Source of the DNA: Aquila chrysaetos chrysaetos
Taxonomy: Eukaryota; Chordata; Aves; Accipitriformes; Accipitridae
Reading direction: 5' to 3'
Assembly: GCF_900496995.4 (NCBI RefSeq)
Contig: NC_044029.1
Location: forward strand, 4,092,001 to 4,156,000
Length of the DNA: 64,000 nt
Position numbers and translations under genes: made by a program. The notes under the pieces are model-generated. The model did not search any database. It was not told the origin of the DNA and saw nothing but the letters and a program-made list of their open reading frames with translations. Positions 1 through 11,600 of this stretch are shown one piece after another (positions within the stretch are counted from its first letter, which is position 1; each line of letters begins with the position of its first letter).

Positions 1-2849
1 CAATATGTGCTCATAGAGCTTGATTCTAGTTTAAAATATACTAGAAAGGGAGCATTTTGGAGAAAAGCTAATTATCTGAGTGAAAGACAAGGAAATAACT
101 ACTTGCTGCTTATTGCTGCAGCCTTTCATTATGTATTCCTACGGCTTTCATTTTATAATGTGCAAGACAATGGACATACTCTCATTACGCATCAGAAATT
201 CCAGGCTGTAACCCCTGATCAGGCTTCATTTGCCTAATTGCAAATGAAGCAATTAGACAGAAATACTGCCATTCTGCCCGAGTAGAGCACTGCCCTTCCT
301 TGGCTACACAATTTCTGTAATCCAAACTACCCTGGTGAGGTCTTGGCCATATCTGCATCACAGAGCTTGTACCATGCAGACATACCTGAAATGCCAACAG
401 CAGCGTTAAACACTTCTGAAGACCATTCTGAAATCAGAATATCCAGTTGCCTTTGAGAGCAGCTAATATAAGAGAGGCCTGACAGGTTTTTAGTTCCTTT
501 TCTAAGTGGCTGCTCTGGGTTTTTTTGGGTGGGAAAGGAATGAAGGCAAAACGACATTTGGATTGGTTAAGCATATGGCAGTCACTGCCACACAGTAGTA
601 AACCAGTGAACCAGCAGACAACTGACCAAAACCTCATCAAGAATAATTTAACATTTACAGAGACAGTCAAACATCAATTAACAAGGGGCAAATAGGGTAG
701 AATAAATCAAAGCCATAGATATTTCAAAGCATATGTAAAGTAACCTATGAGAACATAGCAATGGATGGTGCAATGGGGAGAAAAACCAGCAGTGGAATGC
801 AAGGAACTTCAGGCCAAAACTATAGACCTGGGCTTGCCATATCAGACTTTAGCTAAGTACAGCTAGTCAAAACCTGAACTCAGTACTATTTAAATGTCGG
901 CTTCAGTACCTTTCCATTCACAACATGGTTAATGCACAGTCCAAACTATGCTGAGCTACCAGCATATTAAAACAGCAGCATACATATCATTGAACTGTGC
1001 TACCAGGTGCTGTGATACCTCGTTGAAATCCCATTCCTTCTAGGATGTAAAATGACACAAGAAGATACTAATTAACTCTTCAGATGCAACCATTTCTATT
1101 GCCATGTGACTCTTTCTGAACAAGCATTAAGACTTCAACAAGGTTACTACAGGAGAACATACTAAACTTTGCTCTGCTAAGGTTTATGGTAGCAAAATTC
1201 TGGAAGAAAAAAGGGGTAGCTAGGTTTTTGGATCATACATGAAGCACTATCTCAAGCAAAGAATTTCATGGTCAGAATTTCAAGCATGTCTTGCATATGT
1301 GGATGCAGAAGATGACACTCTGGAGTTAGAACTTCCTCCAGGCTAAACCAAACCAAAACCCATACAGCACTGACTTCATACTGGACAACTGTTCCAATGA
1401 GGACGCTGGCACAGTCAGACTTCTCCCACTCCATCCATACTCCAAAGTCTTTTGAAAAGCTTGCCAAAGTTTTAAGTAAAGAGACTATTAGATCAACCAT
1501 CAGCTTAAAGACCAGTCTGTTTTTTGTTAATCTGTTATCTAAGATACGTAGTAAAAGAACAAGCACAAGCAATTTAGACATTGACCACAAGTTCGTTTGC
1601 TTAAACTTAGAAAAAATCTAAATGTTTTTCTCATCTGTAATTTGGACAAGCCCTAACAATAATTTCTTCTAAGAACCCGTTTGCAAAGATAAGACTACCT
1701 ATTGCTTAACTATATGCTTCTTCAGCAAAAAACCAAACCAAAACAAAACACATAGCTAGGCAGACTGAAGACATGCTTATGCATTCCAAAGGGAGAATGA
1801 AACATTTCTTCAATGAAGCATACTGAAGGTATCTCAAGCTAGAAAATGAATTCAAAATGTTAAGTCTACAGTTTCAAGCTTGCATGTAAAGACATGCGCC
1901 TCAGCACAGAATAGTTGGTGTGGCATGAACAAACAATTTCCTAGTGCACACAAGGAAATTTTTTATTGTTTTTAGAAAGAAGTCAACTGGATTTTAGCTG
2001 TTGGCATTTCCAACCTCCTTTAACCTTAAGTCTAACTGGCACATGCACATATCTAACCATAGGTTGTTACAAGGAAAAGCATACATGGCAATGAGAGTGC
2101 ACAGAAGCGGGTCTGTTGGCTTTGGGATCATTGTGTACACTGAACATGTTCTAACGTCCTTTCACATAGCAAATAAGCAAAAGTTACCAAATAGCTACAA
2201 GAGCTAAATAACCAGGAACACTTTCACATCCCTTAAGTGGACGAGTGGCAAATTCAGCACTAAATAATTTAAGAATCTAAACATCTCAACAATTGTATGC
2301 AAGAAAAAAGAGTGATGTAAACTTTTTTTGAGGTGGGAAATGACCTTTGATGGTCTTTGCTGATTGCTGTGTTCTCATTACTTCAGACTGTTATTTGTTA
2401 AATAAAAATAGAAAGGTTTTCATGTCATCTTGTTTTCTAAACATGAATGTTTACTTGCAGGTCAGTTTATTTACATAGATTTGGTAATATAAGATACAAA
2501 AACCCCTCAAACAAACAACCCTCTAAATGACTCTCCAAAACAGTTAACTAAATTGTTTCAAAATCCATTTCTCCGTGTATTTCATTGCTAGCAGAGCAGG
2601 AGATTTCAAAGGCATCGGAGGTTTGTGAGACTTGATTCTCCTTCAGGATGCAGGGTTTTAATACTGAGTTGTTAGAATTCATACTTTTAGTATGAATGGT
2701 AATTGTACTATTTTATGTAAGTTAAAAGCTTTAAGTATTATGTTTTTCAGTAATTCCACTTGTTGTGGGAGACAGTGTAACAAGACAATTTTAGAAGACA
2801 TCTGGCTTGGATGGATCTGTGTATTAAATAAAGTGAAATATAGACTCAC
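1..2849 (-). other. VEZT: VEZT intron 5 (partial)
   Basis: This is intron downstream of VEZT exon 5 and runs off the window. I searched both strands for the next vezatin exon (the segment following RGFTL in mammals) and found none. The sequence is AT-rich with no convincing coding, RNA or mobile-element signal. Short ORFs here do not resemble vezatin or any family I recognise. Confidence 0.8.
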
Positions 2850-3125
2850 AGGGTAAATCCTCTGGAAATTACTTCAGTCTCTTGAATGAGTCGTAGAGCT
2901 TTCCTCACGAGATTAGTAAAAGCTCGGCTATTCGCCACTGTTTCTTCCAGCTGGATACAGTATTTTCGCAGGGACATTTGCAGCTTGGCTGTCCTCCATG
3001 TGCCCCACACTCGAAAGACTGCATAGACAAGCAGAACTAGTCCCCACAGCAGCCACAATGATTCCTTCCACCATGAAGGAAGCATAAGCAGTGCACTTAC
3101 AAAGGCAAGAAACAGTGAGACATCC
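2850..3125 (-). CDS. VEZT: VEZT (vezatin) coding exon 5 with both transmembrane segments
   Basis: The exon completes Trp146 and encodes residues 147-237 plus two bases of Leu238. Two hydrophobic stretches, about residues 148-165 ([16 protein letters not shown]) and 169-187 ([18 protein letters not shown]), are separated by only KES, giving a tight membrane hairpin or paired segment. The conserved block after them, [20 protein letters not shown], is the vezatin family signature and ends SRGFTL. The acceptor is CTGTTTGCAG|GGATG and the donor is CCCT|GTGAGT. A perfect GTAAGT donor hexamer lies inside the exon at 3100-3095. The remaining two thirds of vezatin (about 780 residues in mammals) lies outside the window. 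Confidence 0.94.
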
Positions 3126-5905
3126 CTGCAAACAGAGAAAGTATCATCAACCACAGATTCCTGAGGTCAAACAAGTGGGAAAATCATGAAGCTTTTGGCT
3201 ACATTTTGGGATTACGACATTTTATTACAGGGCTTTTATGTAGGTCCTGAAGGGAGCTGTAAACACCAAAAACTACTCCTAGTGGCAGATTTAGACATAC
3301 ATGTACATGATATTACTTGGTCGGTATACGCTGACACATTTCTCTGGCTTTTTTATGGCACCAGTAGAAGAATAATATACCACTTTGAAAGGTCAGTTTC
3401 TCTTACATATATGACTTAAAAAAAAAAAAAAAATAGAAAAAGAAAAAAGCTGACTACTCAGCACTATAAGCCAGGGTGGGCAGGAACTGGAATATCTGTA
3501 CTTCCAGGTTCAAGAGTACAGTAGGGAAGGGCATGTTTCTTTTGGTAACAAAACCCTCAAGTAATGCCAGCTTTATTTTTTCCAGCGTCTGACTCATTTA
3601 ACTTGGACACCAACACACCATTAGTTTTTAGCACATTTTTATAAAGATGGCTTGAATAATCATTTTAAATAATTTGGCAGCTTTTGAAAATCCTTAAAGA
3701 ACAGAGTTACTAGTATCTCAGTTCAATTATTTCTCAAGGACATTTTAAAAATTTCATAAAGCTGTTATTTTCAACTAGAAAAATTCAACAAAAATAAGTA
3801 ACTGCTAGAAAATACACTGTTTCATATATAGTATTACAGTTGCAGTTTTGTAAAATTATGACAGTCTTCACAGAGATGGATGGGATATGGGCTTCAAGGT
3901 GCATAACAGCTTTACTTTTTCAGAATTTTTTGAAAGTAAAGTATTCACTTTCTTCACCCCTTAAAGCTGCGTATTCTGTATTTAGTTTTGGAAGTATTCA
4001 CAAGGAATATTTTCCCATTTCTAAAATAAGACATGATCTCTGGGTTTCTATTTTCTGGACAGTTTTGTGGTCATATTTCAACAAGCTATACAAGTGTTAA
4101 CTCTTCAGGGCTACTGATAGGTTTCAGTAAAGGTCCAGGGTTAAAATATTCCAGATGTGTAATTAAATTTAAAAAGGACAGACACACAGGCTGTAACTTC
4201 CTTGGTACATTAAAAAAAAAAAAAAAATCACACAAACAAAAAATGAATCACAACACGGAAAGACTGGAAGGGATTTAAGAGCTCACTTTGTCCATTTTCA
4301 GTTTCAGGTTAATCCAGATCATCACAGACGGACTGAAGAAGAAAATGGAGACTCCACAACCCACCCAGGTAGCTATTCCAACTAATAAATATCCTTAGAG
4401 TTCAAAAGAGTTCCCCTAAGTCCAATCTGAATCCTTGGCAAATTAATCACATTATTTTTCCTCACATCCTTCCCTTTTCTGAACAGAATAAACGACGACT
4501 GATCACCACCTTCTTATTAACTACCTTCTACACATCGTAACACTGTTCCATCCCACCTCAATTTTCTCCATTTTGGCCAAACAATCCTAGCACACGCTAA
4601 TGTTTTCAAAAGATTACATTTTCTAAACTCATTATTCTTCTTGTTCTGTTCTGGACTGTCTCTAAATTACCTCTGCCTCTCCAGGAGTGGCATCCAAAAC
4701 CAGATGCTGTAGTCTAACACAAGGCTTAGGGAAACAGACAGAAAAGTAAACCCCCATGTCCTGCATATAACAAGGACACCAGGATGAGATTTGCCATTTT
4801 TTTAATAATTTGCTGATGCATTTAATTTATGCTCTGCAATGATGTGCAGATCCTTTTCTGAAGTAGTACTGCCTACCCAATTATTCACCACTTCATGTTT
4901 GTTGATTTGATTTTTCCTTCCCAAGTGTATCATTAGACTTTTGTCTTTATTGACTTTTCTATTGATTTCAAGATATTTCTCCAGGCTACTTTTGAACTCC
5001 ATTCTGCCAAAACACTTACAAACTTGATGTCATCTGTAAGCTGAGCAATATTTACAAATTTTGTAAGTGTACTTTATCACCTGAATAATTAAAGAAACAA
5101 TGAATAGTGCTAGGACCAGGACAAACCCCTGGAAAAATCTGGTTCGAAAGTTCTCTTGTTTGACAGAGAGCATCAACAATGACATATTACAAATTAAACA
5201 GTTGGGTTTTTTAACCTGCTGTGGCTTTATAATAATTTTATCTACTTTCCTAACATATGTATGAAAACATAGCACTGGGCTGTGTTATGAGATATTTTTA
5301 TCTACTGATTCCTGTCCATTTCTGAGCAAGTCACTCTATCAGAACATCCACCATCCTTGTTATTTTTCAAATACAGGTGGTAGCTGTTCAGACAGTGCTG
5401 CAGCTAGCTCCTTCAGTATCCTAGGGTGAATTTCACGAGCCTCTGCTGACTTGAATGCATCTTACTTAAATATTCTTTAGTCTGTTCGTCTGGTACTCTA
5501 CATCTGAAAATTAACTGCACCCCCCCAAACATATTTTTATGAAGGCTACAGCAAAGAAAACACTTTTCAATTCAGCCTTCACATTTATCAAAATCACCAT
5601 TGTAGAGCTTTAGAAATTAATGAATTAATCAACCATGTTAGTTCTTCCTTATAGCACATATTAGGCTTTGGAAGTATCGCATTCATGTTCATGTAGCTAT
5701 CTCAGATTAAAACTCACGTTTTCAATAAAACACCCAAGGGAAAAAACATGCTTATATAAAAATTTGGGGACTAGTGGACCAAAGACTCAAAGACCTGAAG
5801 AAAAAAAAGTAGTTAGTTTATTTCTGCATTTTATATTAAGAACACACAATATATTTTTTGCTTGTTTCTCAGTGAATATAGTGGTAGATATTCTCTGTAC
5901 AATAC
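3126..5905 (-). other. VEZT: VEZT intron 4
   Basis: This is the intron between exons 4 and 5 of VEZT. It contains a 16-base A run at 3418-3433 and an ancient CR1/L3-like LINE remnant in minus orientation from about 4240 to 5180 (listed separately). The remainder is AT-rich and has no recognisable feature. Confidence 0.85.
4240..5180 (-). mobile_element. Ancient CR1/L3-like LINE 3' region, degraded
   Basis: Read on the plus strand, the segment starts with a decayed reverse complement of a CR1 3' end (AATCAC..., then TGGAAGGGATTTAAGAGCTC near 4270). It then follows the long 3' region I know from old amniote CR1/L3 elements. Landmarks are TTTTCTAAACTCATTATTCTTC near 4620, a CTGGACTGTCTCTAAATT block near 4652, GGAGTGGCATCCAAAACCAG near 4685, and ACAAACCCCTGGAAAAATCTG near 5122. 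It is heavily mutated, carries no coding potential, and is in the same orientation as VEZT. The exact limits are uncertain. Confidence 0.55.
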
Positions 5906-6081
5906 CAAATATTAGGAGTTGCTAGGGAGCGTAGCGTTGGAAGCTGTCCGTTTTCCTGTTGCTTACACTGCCCTGCAGACAGGATACTGGGGTCAAGGAA
6001 CTCAATCAGTTCCACATCCTCCTGCAGCAGAACTTCCTGTTGCAGGATGGTACGGAGCGTGTCAAATCGAAATCCAACATC
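5906..6081 (-). CDS. VEZT: VEZT (vezatin) coding exon 4
   Basis: The exon encodes residues 88-145 plus two bases of Trp146. It reads [20 protein letters not shown], then [18 protein letters not shown], then a variable [10 protein letters not shown] stretch, then RSLATPNIW. This closely follows vertebrate vezatin and is predicted to be helical and leucine-rich just before the membrane domain. The acceptor is GTGGTAAG|GATGTT after a pyrimidine-rich tract. The donor used here is TTTG|GTATTG, which is weak beyond its GT; it was chosen because it preserves the SLATPNIW homology and the phase with exon 5. A stronger-looking GTAAGC lies inside the exon at 5966-5961, and its use would shift the frame. 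The length is 176 bases, phase 0 in and phase 2 out. Confidence 0.9.
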
Positions 6082-8576
6082 CTTACCACAAACGGGCAGC
6101 AGAAAAAACAGGCATTAGTAAAGAATATGCAAATTCTTAAAATTAAGTTAGCAGAACAAGGAAAACACCCAGACACTCTACACTTTGCTAACGATCTGTT
6201 CCCAAAGACTACAGGAATGTTTCAGATATATCACAAGTAGCTACTTCATTTTTATTAAACTTGCTTAACTTTAAAAACTAACATACTACCTAACAGTTCA
6301 GACTTGCAGGATGCATTGCACTGACTTTGTGATCTGACCTAGATAGTAACAATACCTGGAAACATGCCACAGATTATGCCAATATATTTGTGTAAGAATC
6401 AGAGAGGTACTATATCTATTAGAAGATCATTAATAAAATAGCAAACACTTTGGGTTTTTTTAATGTCATGACATAATTCATTAACAAACAAAAAAAAAAT
6501 TAGAAAGAGATATATATTACAAATTAGCCAACAAAAAGTCACCCGTGGACACTTAATAACAGTATGGTCAATGCACTGGACTCAAGCTCCAAGCCAAGGC
6601 AGTGAAGTCCTCTCCTGCAGGAGGATTCTGTGCCTGCCTTTCCCAACAGAACTTGATCCAAACATGGAACAGCATGGGGCTCTGAAGCCCTCACTTGCTA
6701 AACTCCAGGCAAACTTCAGGGAGTTACTTACCTGTGGATTTGATGCCATGATAAGCATTTCCTATTTTTTCCCCTACAACTACAGCTCTTCAAGACAAAT
6801 ACACAGCTCTTGAAGACAAATATATCTATCAGAGAAGCCCCCATAAATTTTAATTTGGATACTGCACCAAACTATAATTACAAACCACTTCAAGTTAAGA
6901 ATGTCATAACAAAACCCAACAAACACTGAACATGTGCATCTTTGCATCTAGCTAGATTACAGGAGGTAAAGGAGAATACTTCTGAAAACCCTCTAATAGA
7001 AGCTGTTAACAGAAGTATGACATTTCACAGTACAAAATCTGTTCAGTTCTGTTACTGACAGAATTAGATTCTTTATGAAACCATAAGATAGCTAGGCAAA
7101 AGTTTAATTCCATACATTTATGTCACTTGAGATAACCTGCATTCTACTTTTAATGGAAAACATTTGTTTCAGGACTGTATGCAAGAGGAAACTCTGCCCT
7201 CCTCCGATGCATCCTGTGTCATTTCAGTATTCTACTGTAGCATGCAGCAGGAGAAACATGTTTTCCATATTCTTTGGTTGTGTCTCCATCTCAAGAAAGT
7301 AAGGCTAAAAAAAGCTGTTAATACCTTTGATTCATAGGGGAAGAGGGAGGAAGAAAAAAGAACCAAAGATCATGACTGAGAGGTTTCAGAGGAAATTTTG
7401 TCCTCTTGAGATAAGGGAGAAGAGATAGCAGTTGGACTCGGCAGAACTCTGAGAAATGGAAACCCCTAACTTCTCACATTGCTTGATGCTTTTTTTTTAA
7501 GCTACGTTTGAAGACGTCATCCCTACATCATAGTAGGAAAAAAATACATCAAAATTCTAACTTCTAAATTCTGGAAGAGTTTGCATAATGTGAGATTTGC
7601 AAGCCAGACTAGGAACCTGAAGCAGCTGGGTGCAAGTTAAAGCAGATCTCTGACAAGCCCAGGCTAGAGACTGAACTGGCTAGAAAGTGGCACTGCAGAG
7701 AACAAATGTAAAGGCAGCATGAAACTATTTTTAACTATCTGGGCTCGAACTACCACCCTTCAGGTCTACCCCACGTAGGCTGACTTGGGCCCTAAAAGTT
7801 CCTGCAGGCTCCAGGAGTGGGAGAATACAACTTCTGGTGAGGCAGATGGACACCCAGCCTGCTTCTGAACTGCTGAGATGAGAGCACATCAGTAGTGCAG
7901 AGAATTGTTCTTGCCTCTCCTTACAGCTAGACTGCTACACAGATGTCATCTGCTCTTAATGTGTAACACGGTTCTGATGCATTATAATGGAGGTGTCTTA
8001 ATCTACTTCGCTTTTCCCAAATGCGGAAGCACTGCGGAGAGCAGTGAAGAAACAAATCGGCCAGGTTGGGTCCAGGGGTAGTACAGCTGCACCGTGTTTG
8101 TGCTATGCCTGAGCTAACAAGCTGAAACAGAGGGTGAAGCAACACTCTGATGAAGCTCTAGAGCCTTCTGTCTTGAGCTGTGTCTGCAAGGCGCCAGGCT
8201 GCAACATAGGGACTTTCTCAGTCAGCGCCTCCACACTGCCTTCCACTGAAGGGGGTAGCTACAGTGTAGGTTAACTCCCTTCAGCCTTCAAGAATTTCTT
8301 TAATTTCTCACACATTTTATTTTAATTTCTCTTCCACATTTTGAACGCCTTCAACCTGGCTACTGATATTGTTCCCGTTCTTGGGTGCCCAATTTGCCTG
8401 GCACAGTGACTCTGAAAACCAGAATCAATATTATCTGAAGAATAAGTAAAACTCTTAGAGCCAAAACCAACAATACAGACCAAAGATGGTGCTCAGAGGA
8501 TGAGGTACAAAGGAGAGAAAGACTTGTGGATTAGGAAAGGAAATGGGGAAAAAAAAAAAAAAAAGTCATCACTTAC
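6082..8576 (-). other. VEZT: VEZT intron 3
   Basis: This is the intron between exons 3 and 4. It contains a short tandem duplication at 6782-6823 (two 21-base copies). The stretch from about 7600 to 8280 is less AT-rich than its surroundings, but I recognise no gene, repeat family or RNA in it. Confidence 0.85.
6782..6823. repeat. 21-base tandem duplication
   Basis: There are two adjacent copies of a unit beginning ACAGCTCTTCAAGACAAATA. They differ at two positions, including CAAG versus GAAG. No larger array is present. Confidence 0.75.
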
Positions 8577-8666
8577 CAGTCGGTGAAGTATGTCATCATC
8601 TTTCTTATACTGTGGAAAAGGAAACCAACTTCTAAAGAACTCAACTAGTTTTGACAGGATGCCTTG
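8577..8666 (-). CDS. VEZT: VEZT (vezatin) coding exon 3
   Basis: This is a 90-base, phase-0 symmetric exon encoding 30 residues (58-87): QGILSKLVEF through DDDILHRL. It aligns with the human segment that begins GILLKVAETIKSWIFF and reads on through DDLLHKLDIGF. The aromatic cluster RSWFPFP replaces KSWIFFS. The acceptor is CCCTTCAG|CAAGGC and the donor is CTG|GTAAGT, both strong. The ORF is too short to stand out in a simple ORF scan; it was placed by frame, splice sites and homology to the next exon (DVGFRFDTL). I infer that it lies in the cytosolic N-terminal region. Confidence 0.9.
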
Positions 8667-11600
8667 CTGAAGGGAACAGAAATTACTCCAATTAAAAAAA
8701 CCACCAAAGCCAGAAACAAATAAATAACAACAGACAATTCCTTTATTTCTGCATTTCTTGTTAACTCAGACGCAAGTACCTGTAAGGAAGTTTCACTTAC
8801 TGTGTCTGGCCTAACTTCAGAGTACTCTAAGGGAACATCTGCTTCCCGTCAGTTTGACTGTACACAAGAGTGTGAAATAAAGCTTTCAGTAACCCCACCT
8901 ATTTGGAGCATAATGGATTGTTATGTTGTACTGTTAAAAATAACTATAGCTAGAATTAGTTTGATCTCAAGTTGGCAGCTACTGCATCGATATGAAAGAC
9001 TTTCTCCTTCCTTGAGGATAAAAAAAGCAGTGAAGTTAAATGGCTGACAGGGACTGAAGAAAAATAAAAGACCAGGAAAGGAACAACCTCTCCTTGGCAG
9101 ACCACCGCAGCTTGAGGACAAGGCTCTGGAGAAGTTGTCAACAGGGACAGAGTGACTGTAAGAAGAGGAACTGTCCCAGAAACTCCCTGTCCCAACCAGC
9201 GTGTGCTATCAAGTACTTTGTCTCCATGCTGCTTCCCATCCAACCTAAATCCACACTTTCATCTCAGCTGTAAACGTAACTTCAAATGCCACTAATTAGA
9301 GGGACCCCCTCTCAGTCATCACACATTTTACTTATGTATCTTCCTAAAATATGATACATGAAAGATTATAATTGAATAGATGCATGATTTTGCTTCACTC
9401 TGCAGCCATTCAACGAAAAAAAAAAAATATTGAGTTTTTGACACACACTGTATATCTACTTTCCTCAGACTGAACTGACAGGAAGTATTTCTCAAAATAT
9501 TTACTTACATATATTTCATGAATTCTGAGGCCCTACCTCTTAATCTTCAGACTGCTGACACGTAATACAATCAAACGAAGTGTATGCCAAAAAAAATTGT
9601 GGAGCACTTATATTTTGTGGCGTACTGTTTCAAAATAAAAAAAAAACCCAAACATTATAATAGCTTAGTGTATAAACGGTGTCTGCATTAAAGCAGCTTC
9701 TGTTTCTCCCTCTTGTTTTTTTTTTCCTTTTTTTCCCCCAGCTATAAGGTGGGACATAGAAGAGTAAAACGGAGTAACAGGAGCTTGGAGCTTTGCGGTG
9801 AGCCCTGTGATCAGCCTGACGGCCCTCTGAAAGGCGATGTGACACAAGTTTGATGCAGCAAGCCAGGGCAGAACAGCTTTGAGTAACATCAGAAATTGTC
9901 ACCCTAAAGCCCTTATGCTTCAACAATTTTTGAAATAACTAACTTTGGCATCCATTTAGGTAACCTAACTCAAGTTTTTCTTTACGTATGTCTCATCTTT
10001 CTGTGTACAGTTAGAATTGCAGACCTATGCCAAAAGGAAGTGTTTTTAGGTCAGTGGAGAGACAAACCAATACTAGGGGTTTCATAATGATAGCTCCTTC
10101 CAATACACAGACATCATCGTGGCTTACTAGGAGGAGCTATCCCAGTAACCCACACTTCTTAGACTATGGAATAAATCCAAGTGATTGTATTTTGATGTTG
10201 CTCAAGGGCACTGACATAAGTTGGAAGAGAAGAGTGTCACAAACTGCAGCACTAGATTATCCTCCAAGTTTCTTGTAAAGTGATGCAAAATAAAACAAAA
10301 TTTTTCGATTACAATCTGTAGAAAATTGAGATTAAATAAACAAAGGTCCTTGCTCTGCATTTGAGTTGTAGACTTATACTTCATCAGAAGTGCTTTCCTC
10401 CGTACTCTGAAAGCAGAGTACAGAATGAATTGTCCATTTACTATTTAAAATTATGCCTCTCGGAGCCTACCAGTTTCAACTCCTTAGCCTTCATAAGCCT
10501 TTGGGTTTTTATCATGAACATTTAAACCTATACTAAAGATAATTTTAAACTGCTACCAGCTGACTAGACTGTGGAATTACTGAAAAAACCACCATACTAT
10601 TGTGCTACATAAGTAATCTGTTGGTTTATTTTCAGTGTTTTAATTTAAAAATAAAAAATCTGAGCTTGCATAAACACTCAACAGGCATGTCAGTGCTTGA
10701 AAACACAAAACAAGACAACCCACTGTCTTGGGCTGTGACCCAGTAGACTACAGTAACGCATTAAATTATTCAGATCCTTGGAATAGTGTCTCACAGTTTG
10801 CATTCCCATTGGGAGTGTTACTGACAAGTAAAACAACTTTCATCAACACACAAGTCAGGTCATGTTGCCAATGCTTCTGGAGTATTCTTCTTACAACTTT
10901 AGAACACCACTCAGTCAAACTCTCTGTAAACTGAATAACAAAGATGTCTAACTCCTAACATTTAAAAAAAAAATTGCATAGGACATGCACATTTTAGGTA
11001 CATTCATTTGTATCCTAAATAAAATTCTAAAGACTATTTCTCTTTTGTACAGGATGAACCTGAAATGGCAAACCAGCAGGTATCTAAAATATCATAATTC
11101 ATGTTTGCACCTTTCAATTCTCTGCACTTCAGAAAGAAGATAATGCTACATATTAAATACCTTCCAGCTACCCAGAGCTAGCATGAAGTGGGTGGGAGCC
11201 CTAGACAAAGGCAAAGAACTGGTCCTTCTGCCTTTCCACATCAGGTCACCTGCACAGCTACTGAGGGCTAGCCCCAACACAACCCTCAGCAGCTGCCTCC
11301 AGCACCAGCCCTGTTCTAGTGATGAAATATGTCCCGGTTTTGGCTGGGATAGAGTTAATTTTCTTCTTTGTAGCTGGTACAGTGTGGTTTGGATTTAGTG
11401 TGAGAATAATGTTGATAACGCACTGATGTGTTAGTTGTTGCTAAGTAGCGCTTATCCTAAGTTAAGGATTTTTCAGTTTCCCATGCTTTGCCAGCAAGCA
11501 GGTGTACAAGAAGCTGGGAGGGAGCACAGCCAGGACAGCTGACCCGAGCCAGCCAAAGGGATATTCCATACCATAGAACGTCATGCTTAGTATATAAACT

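Noticed and set aside
5906..5966. An initial reading that VEZT exon 4 ends at GTAAGC, with a separate small exon coding the QQENG..NIW segment.
   Set aside because: The sequence between reads on without interruption as [13 protein letters not shown] and then RSLATPNIW, matching vezatin, so it is one exon.
9630..9926. Minus-strand ORF of 98 codons with a modestly conserved-looking middle.
   Set aside because: It has no recognised domain, low-complexity Lys/Thr runs from T-rich plus-strand tracts, and no splice signals placing it in VEZT.
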